Source: Miscanthus floridulus
Lineage: Eukaryota > Streptophyta > Magnoliopsida > Poales > Poaceae
NCBI RefSeq assembly: GCF_019320115.1
Contig: NC_089582.1
Coordinates: forward strand, 120,077,856-120,141,855
Length of the DNA stretch: 64,000 nucleotides
Direction of reading: 5' to 3'
Within the stretch, counting starts at the first letter, position 1. Every line of letters starts with the position of its first letter. The notes under the pieces were generated by a model. The model ran no database searches. It worked only from the letters and a program-made list of their open reading frames with translations, and was not told where the DNA came from. The position numbers and the translations under genes were made by a program. Below are positions 22,273-32,699 of this stretch, one piece after another.

Positions 22273-23190
22273 GCCGAGGGACTCATTTTATGACCTTTCA
22301 CCTCTCATCCAAACTAGTGTGTGGAGTTGGTACCAAACTAATTTGAAAGCTCGCGCCCAGGGGCTCATTTCGTGGCCCTTCACCCCTCACCCAAAATAGC
22401 ACGAGGAGTTGGCGCCAAACTAATCTGAAAGCTTGCGCCAAGGGGCTCATTTCACGACCATTCGTCCTTTGCCCGAAAAGGTGTGAGGGGTTGGTGCCAA
22501 ACTAATTTAACGCACAAGCACTAGCCAAGAGGGGTTGGGTGAGGAGCGCATTAGACAACCAATCCGCCTGAAGACAAAAGCCTTGCCTGGCACCTGTGAG
22601 TGAAAGCTTGAAGACATATCATGGTCATCTACATATTACTTCGCTTGCGTCTACAGCTTCGCCCGCTTTAGCTACATCAATGTCTTCGGCAAAAGCTGAC
22701 TCGTGAAAACCCGGAAAGGTGTGATTGGCTGGTGCCAAACTAATCTGAAAGCTAGTGCCGAGGGGCTCATTTTGTGACATTTCACCCCTCATCCGAAATA
22801 GTGTGTGGAGTTGGCGCCAAACTAATCTGAAAGCTCGCACCCAGGGGCTCATTTCGTGGCCCTTCACCCCTCACCCGAAATAGCATGAGGAGTTGGCGCC
22901 AAACTAATCTGAAAGCTTGCGCCGAGGGGCTCATTTCACGACCATTCGTCCTTCGTCCGAAAAGGTGTGAGGGGTTGGTGCCAAACTAATCTAACGCACA
23001 AGCACTAGCCAAGAGGGGTTGGGTGAGGAGCGTATTAGACAACAATCCGCTTGAAGACAAAAGCCTTGACTGGCACCTGTGAGTGAAAGCTTGAAGACAT
23101 GTCATGGTCATCTACATATTACTTCGCTTGAGTCTACAGCTTCCCCCGCTTTAGCTACATCAATGTCTTTGGCAAAAGATGACTCGCAAA
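22273..23190. repeat. Two-level tandem repeat in gypsy interior
   Basis: Two large units of about 480 bp (22273-22756 and 22757-23190) share TTGGCGCCAAACTAATCTGAA, the AAGCACTAGCCAAGAGGGG block and the GAAGACAAAAGCCTTG block. Inside each unit a shorter unit of about 80-85 bp, ending with AGGGGCTCATTT, repeats about three times. Tandem repeats between pol and the 3' LTR are typical of Tat/Retand-lineage gypsy elements, which supports assigning the surrounding DNA to such an element. Confidence 0.8.
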
Positions 23191-23271
23191 AATAGGGTAC
23201 CAGGGGCTCAAGGGAAAAGGAGCAAGTTGCTAAGGATAGTATCATTGAGGTTAGAGCGAAGGTGGCCAAAG

Positions 23272-24747
23272 TGAAAGGATCAAGATGCCCGAAAGGGGGG
23301 GGGTGAATTGGGCTAATTCTAAATTTCTTTGCAATAATTAAATCCTATGGCTAGCCCAATTAACCCCTTGTGCCTAGAAAGTGTTCCTAATTGTTCTACC
23401 GCACAAAAGATTTGCAACCTAAGTTCCAATCCTACTCTAGCATGGCAATTCTAAGAATGTAAAGACATGAAATGAATTTCTCAAAGTAAATGCTCAAAGT
23501 AAATAGAGAGGAAGGAACGCGGCAATGTTTTGCCGAGGTATCGGAGAGTCGCCACTCCCCACTAGTCCTTGTTGGAGCACCCGCGCAAGGGTGTAGCTCC
23601 CCCTTGATCCGTGCAAGGATCAAGTGCTCTCTACGGGTTGATTCTTCGACACTCCGTCGCGGTGAATCACCCACAACCGCTCACAACTTGAGTTGGGTCA
23701 CCCACAAGCTCCGCTGGGTGATCACCGAACTCCCAATCACCACCAAGCCATCTAGGTGATGGCGATCACCAAGAGTAACAAGCACAAACTCTCAGTTGAC
23801 CACGACAAGCCTAATGAGAAGGTGGATGCACACTTTGCTACTCTTGATCTTCACTAATGAGGGCTCTCTTTGGGATTCTCAAATCTCAATCACCTCACTA
23901 GGACCTTGCTCTTCTTGGCACTCTCTAAGGTGTTTCTCAGCTGTTGGAATGAGCAAAAGTACCCCCACACACGAGTGGAGGCTCTATTTATAACATGGGC
24001 TAAAAAACGAACTGTTATGTGCCTCTACGGGGTGACCGGACGCTCCGGTCATGTTGATCGGACGCTCCGGTCAGTATACCCCGAACTCCAGTGTTTACAG
24101 TGTGACCGGACGCTGGGCAGCGTTCGATCAGCACTGACCGGACGCGTTCGGTCGTGATTTTCCCTCTCTGGAACCTTACTGGAGTCGACCGGACGCTGTC
24201 TCTCAGCGTCTGGTCACTTGACCTCTCAGCGTCCAGTCAAACCAGACGCAAGCACCTTGGTCAAATGAACTGACCGGACCCTGAGCCAGCGTCCGGTCAA
24301 ACCGGAGCCAACGTCCGGTCAATATTTGACCCTCCATTCACTTCCAACTCTCGATCATATGTGAATGAAGTTTGCTCCATTGGATCTAAGGGCTATCTTG
24401 GAGCTACCTAGTGCTAGTTTTAACAAGTGTGCACCACACCTAACTCACTAGACTCACCTAGGTCAAGCTACCCGTCCATACCCCCCTTAATAGTATGGCC
24501 AAAGGAAAAACAAAGTCCTAAACTGTGTCTCACTCCAATCGACACTTAGAACTAGTCATCCTTAACCTTGTCGTCCATCCTTTGAAACCGAAACGATTTC
24601 CATTGTAGGGGCATGACCACCTTGATTGCCCAATCAATCTCCATTATCATGACCTAACTTAATTGCCTCTGCAAAACACATGTTAGTCATAGTAATCTTG
24701 TATTGTCATTAATCATCGAAACCCTACTAGGGGCCTAGATGCTTTCA
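23272..24747 (-). repeat. 3' LTR of family B element
   Basis: On plus it starts TGAAAGGATCAAGATGCCC and ends GCCTAGATGCTTTCA. It has a GACCGGACGC array at 24030-24325 and TATTTATA (minus TATAAATA) at 23985-23992. Leader stem-loop 1 is at 23755-23770 (GGTGATGGCGATCACC). It differs from the other LTR by scattered substitutions and by one extra stretch of about 25 bp in the array. Confidence 0.93.
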
Positions 24748-25230
24748 ATCTCTCCCTTTTTGGTGATTGATGACAATACCACCTCGAGTATGTGAAAGAG
24801 TTGAGGTTTTTAACATGCTTGGATCATATAAGCTCTTGTCAATAAGAACAAAAATGATAGGCAAGCTTATATGAACCAAGCCAACATGATGTACTCAAAA
24901 GATATGAAATAAGCATGAGTACAAGTAATAAAGCTCATTTGCATCGGAGTAAAAACACGGAAGCAATGGCAAATGAGCATACCACAAGTGCTATGACATA
25001 TAAATAATTCAAAGTAGAGAGCACATATGTCATATATCACAATCACGTAGATATCACTATCACATATATATAGTTCAATGCATGAAAGTAAACACACGAT
25101 GAATGCATAATAGTGTATCACACATAAAAACTCCAAATGTAATATATAAGCTAATATAATAACAAAGCTCCCCCAAAGTAGTCGCTCCCCCTAAGACTAT
25201 CATACTCGAACCCTCTCCCCCTTTGGCGTC
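24748..25230 (-). other. 3' untranslated interior of family B element
   Basis: Non-coding, AT-rich sequence between the polypurine tract and the insertion site of the nested solo LTR. It contains AGGGGGAGC-type purine blocks on the minus strand near 25190-25225. No gene seen. Confidence 0.6.
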
Positions 25231-25980
25231 TGAAAGGTCCTTGTTTGGTTTTGGTAATTGAGTGACAACCTAGGTGGACTAATTGTGTTTATGTGAGATA
25301 CACAGGTGATTAGTCCATAGGTACATGTGTGTGAGCAACATATGCCATGGAGGTGAAAATGGCTTGGAGATGTTGCAAAGCTCACACATGTGATGATGAA
25401 GGAGCTTAAATGCACATGAGACATGACATTGAGTCATGTGATCAAGGTAGAGAAGATCAAGACAAGACTTGCCTTGATGGACCGGTTGCAAGCGTGAAGG
25501 GCAAGTCGAAGGCTTTGGAGTGATGGACCACATGGCGGTGAAGCTTGAGCAAGACTTGGCGCCGATGGACGATGGCAACGGTGAAGAGCAAGTAAAGTCA
25601 AGATCGATGAACCAATATGATCATGTGATGATATGAAGTGGATCATATCATTGTTGATCGTGTTGGTGCATGTGTTGCATCGACATTGGAGGAGATGGAA
25701 TGGAATGCGCAAGGCAAAGGTATAACCTAGGGCATTTCATTTCACCGGTCATAGGTGTGTAGAGAAGTTTATGACTGGGTTTAGGATAGATGGCCGTACT
25801 ATCAAGAGGGGCAAACTTGTTTGCATATTGGTCATCTAGTGCCACTCGAGTGATCTAACTTTGCATTGTCGCTAGGATCGAGTGGCGTGGCAAGTTGAGT
25901 GGCTAACATCCTTTGGGAAATGATTGTGAAAATGCTAACACACATACACATGGTGGTGTACACTTGGTGGTGTTGTCACT

Positions 25981-28136
25981 TTCTATTGCGCCGGATGCAA
26001 ATTCTTGTGGTTAGCACACTTGAGCAAGGGTGAAGAGAATGGAGGTGATGCCAGCGTCGGTCAAGTGACCGGACGCTGGATCCAAAAGCACCGGACGCTG
26101 CCTGCCTGCGTTCGGTCGCGTTGATGTGGAGTGTAGCAGTAGCTGGAGAGTGACCGGACGCTGGGGCAGCGTCCGATAGCGTTCGACCGGACGCGTCCGG
26201 TCATGCTCGAGAGCTTACTGGAAACGACCGGACGCTGAGGGTCCAGTGTCCGGTCAGTTGAAGCTGCTGCGTCCGGTCAAGTCAAGTGACCGTTGGAACT
26301 GAGACACGTGGCCGTCTGCGGGCGACCGAACGCTGAGGTCCAGCGTCCGGTCAACACGACCGGAGCGTCCGGTCGGCCCGACCGTTGCCCAGTGAAGGGG
26401 TAACGGCTAGTTTAGCCCTTGGGGCTATAAATAGAAGTGGCCTTCAGCCATGGCTGGTGCTGAGCACCTTGGGGACTTTGTGTCCATGCTTGAGAGTGCT
26501 TAGGAGCCCTCCATCTCACACATACTTGATAGTGATCATCCGATTGTGTGAGTGAGCGATTCTAGTGCGATTGCATCATGAGGTTGCATCGAGTGGCACT
26601 AGGTGATCGAGTTGCAAGCCAGTGGTGCTTGTTACTCTTGGAGGTTGCCACCTCCTAGATGGCTTGGTGGTGGTCTCCGTCGAAGCGAGCAAGAAGCTTG
26701 TGCGGCGCTCCGGAGAAGTGCTTGTGAGGGGCATTGTGCTCGCCCCGCGGGAGCCGCGAAGAGCAACTCTAGTAAAGCGTGTCATTGAGCTACCCTCACT
26801 CAAGGGGTAGGTTCTTGCGGCGCCCGACGTGCGGGCTTAGCGGGTGATGCTAATTAGCCGCCGAACCACCAAGTGAGCGGTCGACACAATGGGGACTAGC
26901 GTGTTGGCAAACACGTGAACCTCGGGAGAAAAATCATCGTGTCAACCTTATTCTTCCTGTTGGTTTGCATCCCCGTTACACAAGCTTGCAATTACTTTTA
27001 TACATATTAAGCTTGTAGTAGGTATCCCCGTTGGTTTGCGAGGCGGGATTCGGCGCTTTTGGGAAAATAGAATGCCTATTTTCTATTGCGCCGGATGCAA
27101 ATTCTTGGTGGTTAGCACATTGGAGCAAGGGTGAAGAAGTTAGAAGTGAAAACGAGTTGATCGCGAAGATGCTGGCGTCGGTCAACTGACCGGACGCTAG
27201 ATCTGAATGCACCGGATGCTGGCAGGCTACGTCCGGTCGCGCTGACGTACGATGACGCAGAAGTTGGAGTGTGACTGGACGCTGACTGCGTCCGATCAAG
27301 TGTGACCGGACGCGTCCGATCGAGGTCGGTACCTTACTGGAAACGATCGGACGCTGGGGGTTCAGCGTCCGGTCAGTTGAAGCTGCTGCGTCCGGTCAGG
27401 TCAAGTGACCGTTGGAACTGGGACACGTGGCTGTCTGCGGGCGACCGGACACTGAGGTCCAGCGTCCGGTCAACACGACCAGAGCATCCGGTCGGCCCGA
27501 CCGTTGCCCAGTGAAGGGGTAACGGCTAGTTTAGCCCTTGAGGCTATAAATAGAAGTGGCCTTCGGCCATGGCTGGTGTGGAGCACCTTGGGGGACTTTG
27601 TGTCCATGTTTGAGAGTGCTTGGGAGCTCTCCATCACACATATACTTGATAGTGATCATCCGATTGTGTGAGTGAGCGATTCTAGTGCGATTGCATCGTG
27701 AGGTTGCATCGAGTGGCACTAGGTGATCGAGTTGCAAGCCGGTGGTGCTTGTTACTCTTGGAGGTTGCCACCTCCTAGACGGCTTGGTGGTGGTCTCCGT
27801 CGAAGCGCGCAAGAAGCTTGTGCGGCGCTCCGGAGAAGTGCTTGTGAGAGGCATTGTGCTCGCCCCGCGGGAGCCATGAAGAGCAACTCTAGTAAAGCGT
27901 GTCATTGAGCTACCCTCACTCAAGGGGTAGGTTCTTGCGGCGCCCGATGTGCAGGCTTAGCGGGTGATGCTAATTAGCCGCCGAACCACCAAGTGAGCGG
28001 TCGACACAATGGGGACTAGCATGTTGGCAAACACGTGAACCTCGGAAGAAAAATCATCGTGTCAACTTTGTTCTTCCTGTTGGTTTGCATCCCCATTACA
28101 CAAGCTTGCAATTACTTTTATACATATTAAGCTTGT
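25981..28136 (+). repeat. 1.1-kb tandem duplication inside LTR
   Basis: TTCTATTGCGCCGGATGCAA at 25981 recurs at 27081, and TACATATTAAGCTTGT at 27001 recurs at 28121. Each copy has its own GACCGGACGC array (26064-26390; 27185-27500), TATAAATA (26426-26433; 27545-27552), stem-loop 1 (26640-26655; 27760-27775) and stem-loop 2 (26900-26915; 28020-28035, one mismatch). Confidence 0.92.
26064..26433 (+). promoter_or_regulatory. LTR A promoter with an 18-bp palindrome
   Basis: The array of GACCGGACGC and its complement includes the perfect 18-bp palindrome GACCGGACGCGTCCGGTC at 26185-26202. TATAAATA follows at 26426-26433. The second copy is at 27185-27552. Confidence 0.75.
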
Positions 28137-28644
28137 GTAGTTGCTCTTGTAATTAGATAGCTTGTGTAGCTTGCTAATTACCTTCTTGCTTGTGTAGCAT
28201 AGAAGTAGCTCCATTGCGTGGCTAATTTGGTTTTAGTAACCTTGTTTGTCACATTGCTTAGTTTGTGTAGCTAAGTATTTGCGCTCTCTAATTAGGCATT
28301 GGTTGCCTTGTTATTGAGCATTGCTAGTGAGCTTAGTTAGCTTTGTGCTTTTGCTTACTAGCATGTGTAGGAGCTCCCTTGTTGCTTAAAGTACTAGTGG
28401 CATAGGTTTGTGTAACCTTGCTCCTACAATTGTTTAGGAGAGCTCTAACTAGCCCGGCACCTTTGTTGCATAATTGTTATCTTTGCAAGGTGCTAGTGAA
28501 CATATATAGTGAGGTATAGTCTTGGCTAGACCGATAGTTTTAATTCCGCATTTGTATCGGTTAGCCGACGCGATTAAGTTTTAGAAAAGACTATTCACCC
28601 CCCTCTAGTCGCCATCTCGACCCTTCAGCGTCAAACACCAAAAC

Positions 28645-31163
28645 CTAAGGGTCGGTCGGTGGGGCTACAGTGGACGAGCTGGGCGCTGAAGTATGAGGAG
28701 CAAGCTAAAACTAAGTGCCATCATCATCTGACCCTGAGCTCTAAGCAGTCTGACCCTCTATAGCTGGAAGTGATGCTATAGCAGTCTAGGTCGGATCAAG
28801 AACGGGAGCTACTGTAGACTGAGCTGGTATGACTATAGTAGGCTCTGATGATGCCACTGAGGAAGGGAGTGTCTCTATAGTCCTAGTAACAGGTGCAACT
28901 ATAGAAGGACCTGGGACATGTAGATATGGAGGAGTGGGCATCCCTATCAACTCACTGAATGAAGCACCAAGGCTCCTAGACACGGTGGTCTCTGGCACAA
29001 GCAGCGAAGATGTCCCAGCCGGTGTGAAGCCTATCTGAAAAGGTGTGAACTGCGGGGCTAGTGCTGGCGAAGCAAAGTACTAGTACACCTGCTCTGTAGG
29101 AGAAGCAAACGACGTTGGTGGCTGTCCCTGACTCTGAAGTCCACTGGGCTGTAACGCTAGAGTCATCGAAGTAGTGGCTACCTGACCAAGCTAGGGCGAA
29201 GGTTGTGTCGGTGGAGCCCCAATGATTGTCACTACATGCTGCATAAATCCAAGGAGTTGCTGCTGCATGAGTATCAGTTGCTGATGCATGGCCTGCTGCT
29301 GCTGCTGCTGTAGAGCCTGAGTCTACTACTAAATAGTTAGCTGCTACTGCTGGATCACCTGTTGCTGCTGCTGAAACTCATCCTGCCGAGTCTGGAACTG
29401 TGCAAATGTAGCAGCTGTCTCCTGAGCCTGGCATGCCTGGTCCTGCCTCATCTGCTCAAGTATAGCAAGGAGAGCGGGGTCTATCTACGGGGCAGGTGGC
29501 GCTGAGCTAGAACTACCGGCCTCATGATCATGTCACTGTGGAGGCATCTGAGGAATGGGCTAGTAGTCATCATCAGAACTATCACTGGGGTCGCTCATGA
29601 CTACACCCTCCTGCTGAGCAAGCTCCTCCTCCTCAGTAGCTACAATGCCCCTGATAATATCATCCTGCTGGGCTACAGACTCTAGCACCTCAAGATGTCG
29701 ACGTGGCTGACTAGGTGCTGTAGGTGTACTTTGCCTGATCATCTGTGTCATGTTATAGGCAGGAAACTCTGTGGTGGCACCACTGTACTCAGCAAGCATC
29801 TCAGGCGGCCTCACTATGACTGTCCTATGGATAAGTCATGTGATCCAGTGAGCATAAGGTAGCTGCATGTGTCCTCTGAAGCCCTTAGCTATAGTGTCCT
29901 CCATCTCTGATAGAATAAGATCTTAGATATCAAAGACTGTCTGCTGCATCAAAGAATTGATCAGCCACAACTGAATACGTGTCAAGCCCTCTCTGTATCC
30001 CATCCTAGGAAGCAGTGTCCTCATAACAGCCTCAAGTATGCGAGCAGTGGGATTTAGGTCACTGGGGTTCCTGCGTGATCCTTCGTCGAAAGGCTCGGTG
30101 AAGCAGTCGCGAACCAAGTCAGTAGGGGGCACATTACCACCATGAGGGCGTCTGGGGGGTGCTGTCTGGCCCTAGCACACCTCGTGAAGTCTGACTGGCT
30201 GCTCCTAAAGCCTCAGTATCTCCCTAACCCTCTGGCTTGTCAGGCGGTAGTCTCTTCCTCCGAATGCGAAGTGAATATATCTATGCTGCGGGTCAATCCA
30301 AAGGGAAGCATAGAACTGCCGAACCCAAGATAGAACATATAGTCCGGTCTGTCCAATCAAACCTGATAGCCCTAGCAGATATGTAAGGTAGGGGCGAATG
30401 TGTTGTCTAGCTGCTACAACTATAGAGTCAATGTGGCACACCCTCTAAGATCTGAAAATTGCCCTACTGTTGAGATAGGCATTGTAGAAATCCTCCTACA
30501 GTGGAGTGTAGAAGCCATCTGAAGCTCTCTCATCCCTCCTCAGCGGAAACCATACCTCAAAAGCAACAAATCTCAGCTGCTGAACCTACTCAGCCGTGGC
30601 GGCCCTCAAGTCAAGATGGGTCACTAGAGGTGGATCCTGTGGTTTGGGCAGTGGATGAGAACCCCTCTGCTGTGTGTCAGCCCTCGGTGTGACTGGGGCA
30701 CAGGTACGACTAGAGCGGCGAAGCTGTGGCTGAGGTGCCTGCTTTGTCTCCTTGGCCTGCTGGCCCTCCTGAGTCTACTCTATTGGCTCTACTGGTGGGG
30801 GCTGCTGCTGTGGCTCCTACTGTGACTCCCCCTAAGGCTGAGGCTCCTCAATGGCAAGACATCGTCCTTGCATCATGACAGTCTCAGGTGGACCACCATG
30901 AAGACGCTCAATACGCTTAGTCTACCCTACGCTTCTGGTGATAGATGATCTACAATAACAACTCCACTGCGAGTACCTCCTCTCTTGGCATGCTCTGCAG
31001 CCTCTGCAACTGTAGCTGCTCTAGCTGTATCTGCATCTGGATACTTGCGCTTCCTGACTGCCAGCTTCTTGGTCGCCTTGCCTTTAGGATCTGCAGGATG
31101 GCGAGGTGGGGGCCTCAGATCCTCATCACCGAGACCACCATCGACATTCTTCATGTGAGCCAT
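28645..31163 (-). pseudogene. Third ORF downstream of pol in family B element (env-like position)
   Basis: The likely start is ATG at 31163. One frameshift near 30930 joins two parts, and the frame then runs to a TAG at 28645, about 840 codons. The first part is basic and lysine/arginine-rich. A conserved-looking middle (30440-29560) contains FYASLWIDPQHRYIHFAFGG, RDCFTEPF and RTLLPRMGYREGL. The C-terminal third is glutamine-rich (QQQQQ runs near 29300-29400) and proline/serine-rich. I saw no transmembrane segment or signal peptide. I do not recognise a catalytic domain; similar extra proteins occur downstream of pol in some plant SIRE elements. By hand I count 24 in-frame stops in the second part, 21 of them TAG. 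Confidence 0.65.
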
Positions 31164-32699
31164 CTGATAATCTGAAGAAAAACTACCGCTGACAAAGAAA
31201 CAACTGCCTCTGTCGAAGATCAACTATCGCTGACACTTTCGAGGCTTGGCCTCGATCCTTACTCGCGAGCTTGGCCCCGAGTTAACTGACAACTGCCACA
31301 CGATCTCAATGGCACCGACTCGCTGCACGATGGAATAGAAGGATATACAAATAAATACAATGTATCTAATAGATGTGAAACCCTAGGAAGCAAGCAGTTT
31401 AGATACGAAATAGAGACACGGGGCTTGCTACCTGACGAAACGACGAAACGGCGAGAGGAGGAACAGATCGGGGGACACCGAATCGAGGGTTAGGGTTGCG
31501 GTGATGGATCGACGGATCTGGATGCAATTCAAGTCAGTGCTTGCAATGAGGATGCTGAGCTAGGTCAAGTGCGATGGTGTTAGGGCAGGGTGTTATCGGC
31601 GCTGGATGTGGATGGCACGACTGCGGTGAAAGTTCGTCGACTGCTCTGCTGTTGCGGTGGCTGCGATGTGGAGGCTAGGGCACTGGCGGTAGCACTGGTG
31701 AGGAGTATGGCGGCAATGGCTAGGAGGCAGGGCGACGCTGGGAGGCGCTGCTGTCGACAACGAGGCATATGGTTGTGCTGCAAACTATGGGCGGCGACGG
31801 CGCGTGGTGCTGGGCACGTGGGCGAGCGGCGGCGTGGGAGGCAAGGGTGTAGTTGTGCTCGGGAGCAAAGCAAGGCGGTGGCCCACAGGCGAGCAGCGGC
31901 GGTGCGTGAATCCGGTGACTGGGGCACGGCTACGGCGGTGTGGAAACAGCGGCGGTAATGGCGTGCGTGGTGGCTCGAGGAAGACGGTGCGGGATTAGGT
32001 CAAGGAACACATGCACGTGGATTATATGGGTCCCCCTATGGATCAAAAAAGGAAACAGGAAAAGAGATCTAATGCCGCACATTTTCTACTGACCGGACGC
32101 TCCAGTGGTAGCGACCGGACGCTACCACCCAGCGTCCGGTCGATTCCAGAGAGGTCCAAATCCTCTGGAATCGTGACTAGACGTGTTCGGTGGACACCAA
32201 TCAGACGTAGCCAGAGTCCGGTCACCTAGCCTTGACATCTTCATCATCGACCGGACGTTGAAGCTCCTCCTGACCGGACGCTGGGAAAACACTGTTTCAG
32301 CGTCCGATCACTCCTTCAGCAAATCTTCAAAATCCTTCGCGCTGCTTGTTCCCAATCAAGTCCCAACTCTAATAAGATCCAAATAAACACCAATTGGGAC
32401 TAATGTGAGTGACCTCTCTCAAACCCTCAAGTTTTTCAAAATATTTTGCTTTAGGCTATAATTTTTTTAAAAAAAATAGGCAGTAAGAGGGCAATTTGAA
32501 GACAAACGACAAACAACAATAATGCATATGCAATGCAATACTTGAAAGTAAATCTAGTTGCTTGTTAAGTTTGATCCAAGGTTAACCTTCTTCACACGCT
32601 TTTCGGCGGTTATCTTAACCATGTTAGACAAGCCCTATATGCATTATAAAGCATTAAACATGTTGTATGTTACAATACAATGCAAGGGACAACACAAGC
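31164..32699 (-). other. Spacer between pol and the third ORF, GC-rich leader
   Basis: No pol or gag sequence. 31580-31980 is GC-rich with many GGCGG/CGGCG words and chance open frames on both strands. 32089-32310 holds a GACCGGACGC array. The arrangement, read on minus, resembles an LTR promoter followed by a leader. Confidence 0.55.
32021..32310 (-). promoter_or_regulatory. Putative internal promoter of the third ORF
   Basis: At least seven matches to GACCGGACGC or GCGTCCGGTC lie at 32089-32310. A TATA-like CCATATAAT (minus strand) lies at about 32028-32021, about 60 bases after the array in the transcription direction. The third ORF starts about 860 bases further on. The same array-then-TATA order is seen in all LTR families of the window, which is why I call it a candidate promoter. 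Confidence 0.45.

Larger units (their letters stand above)
25231..28627 (+). mobile_element. Enlarged solo LTR, family A, nested in family B element
   Basis: TGAAAGGTCCTTG... to ...CATCTCGACCCTTCA with a perfect target duplication GCGTC at 25226-25230 and 28628-28632. It contains no primer site, gag or pol. It is homologous to 2447-4836 but about 1 kb longer because its central part, including the promoter array, TATA box and leader, is duplicated (25981-27016 and 27081-28136). Opposite in orientation to its host element, and younger than it. Confidence 0.9.

Noticed and set aside
28645..31163. Idea that the many TAG codons are read through or reassigned to glutamine
   Set aside because: Plant nuclear genes use the standard code, the same element's gag-pol has TAA stops, and methylation-driven CAG-to-TAG change explains the pattern.
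31590..31958. Open frames of 115-122 codons on both strands of the GC-rich spacer
   Set aside because: Composition-driven; Ala/Arg-rich on both strands, and located where a leader of the third ORF would be.
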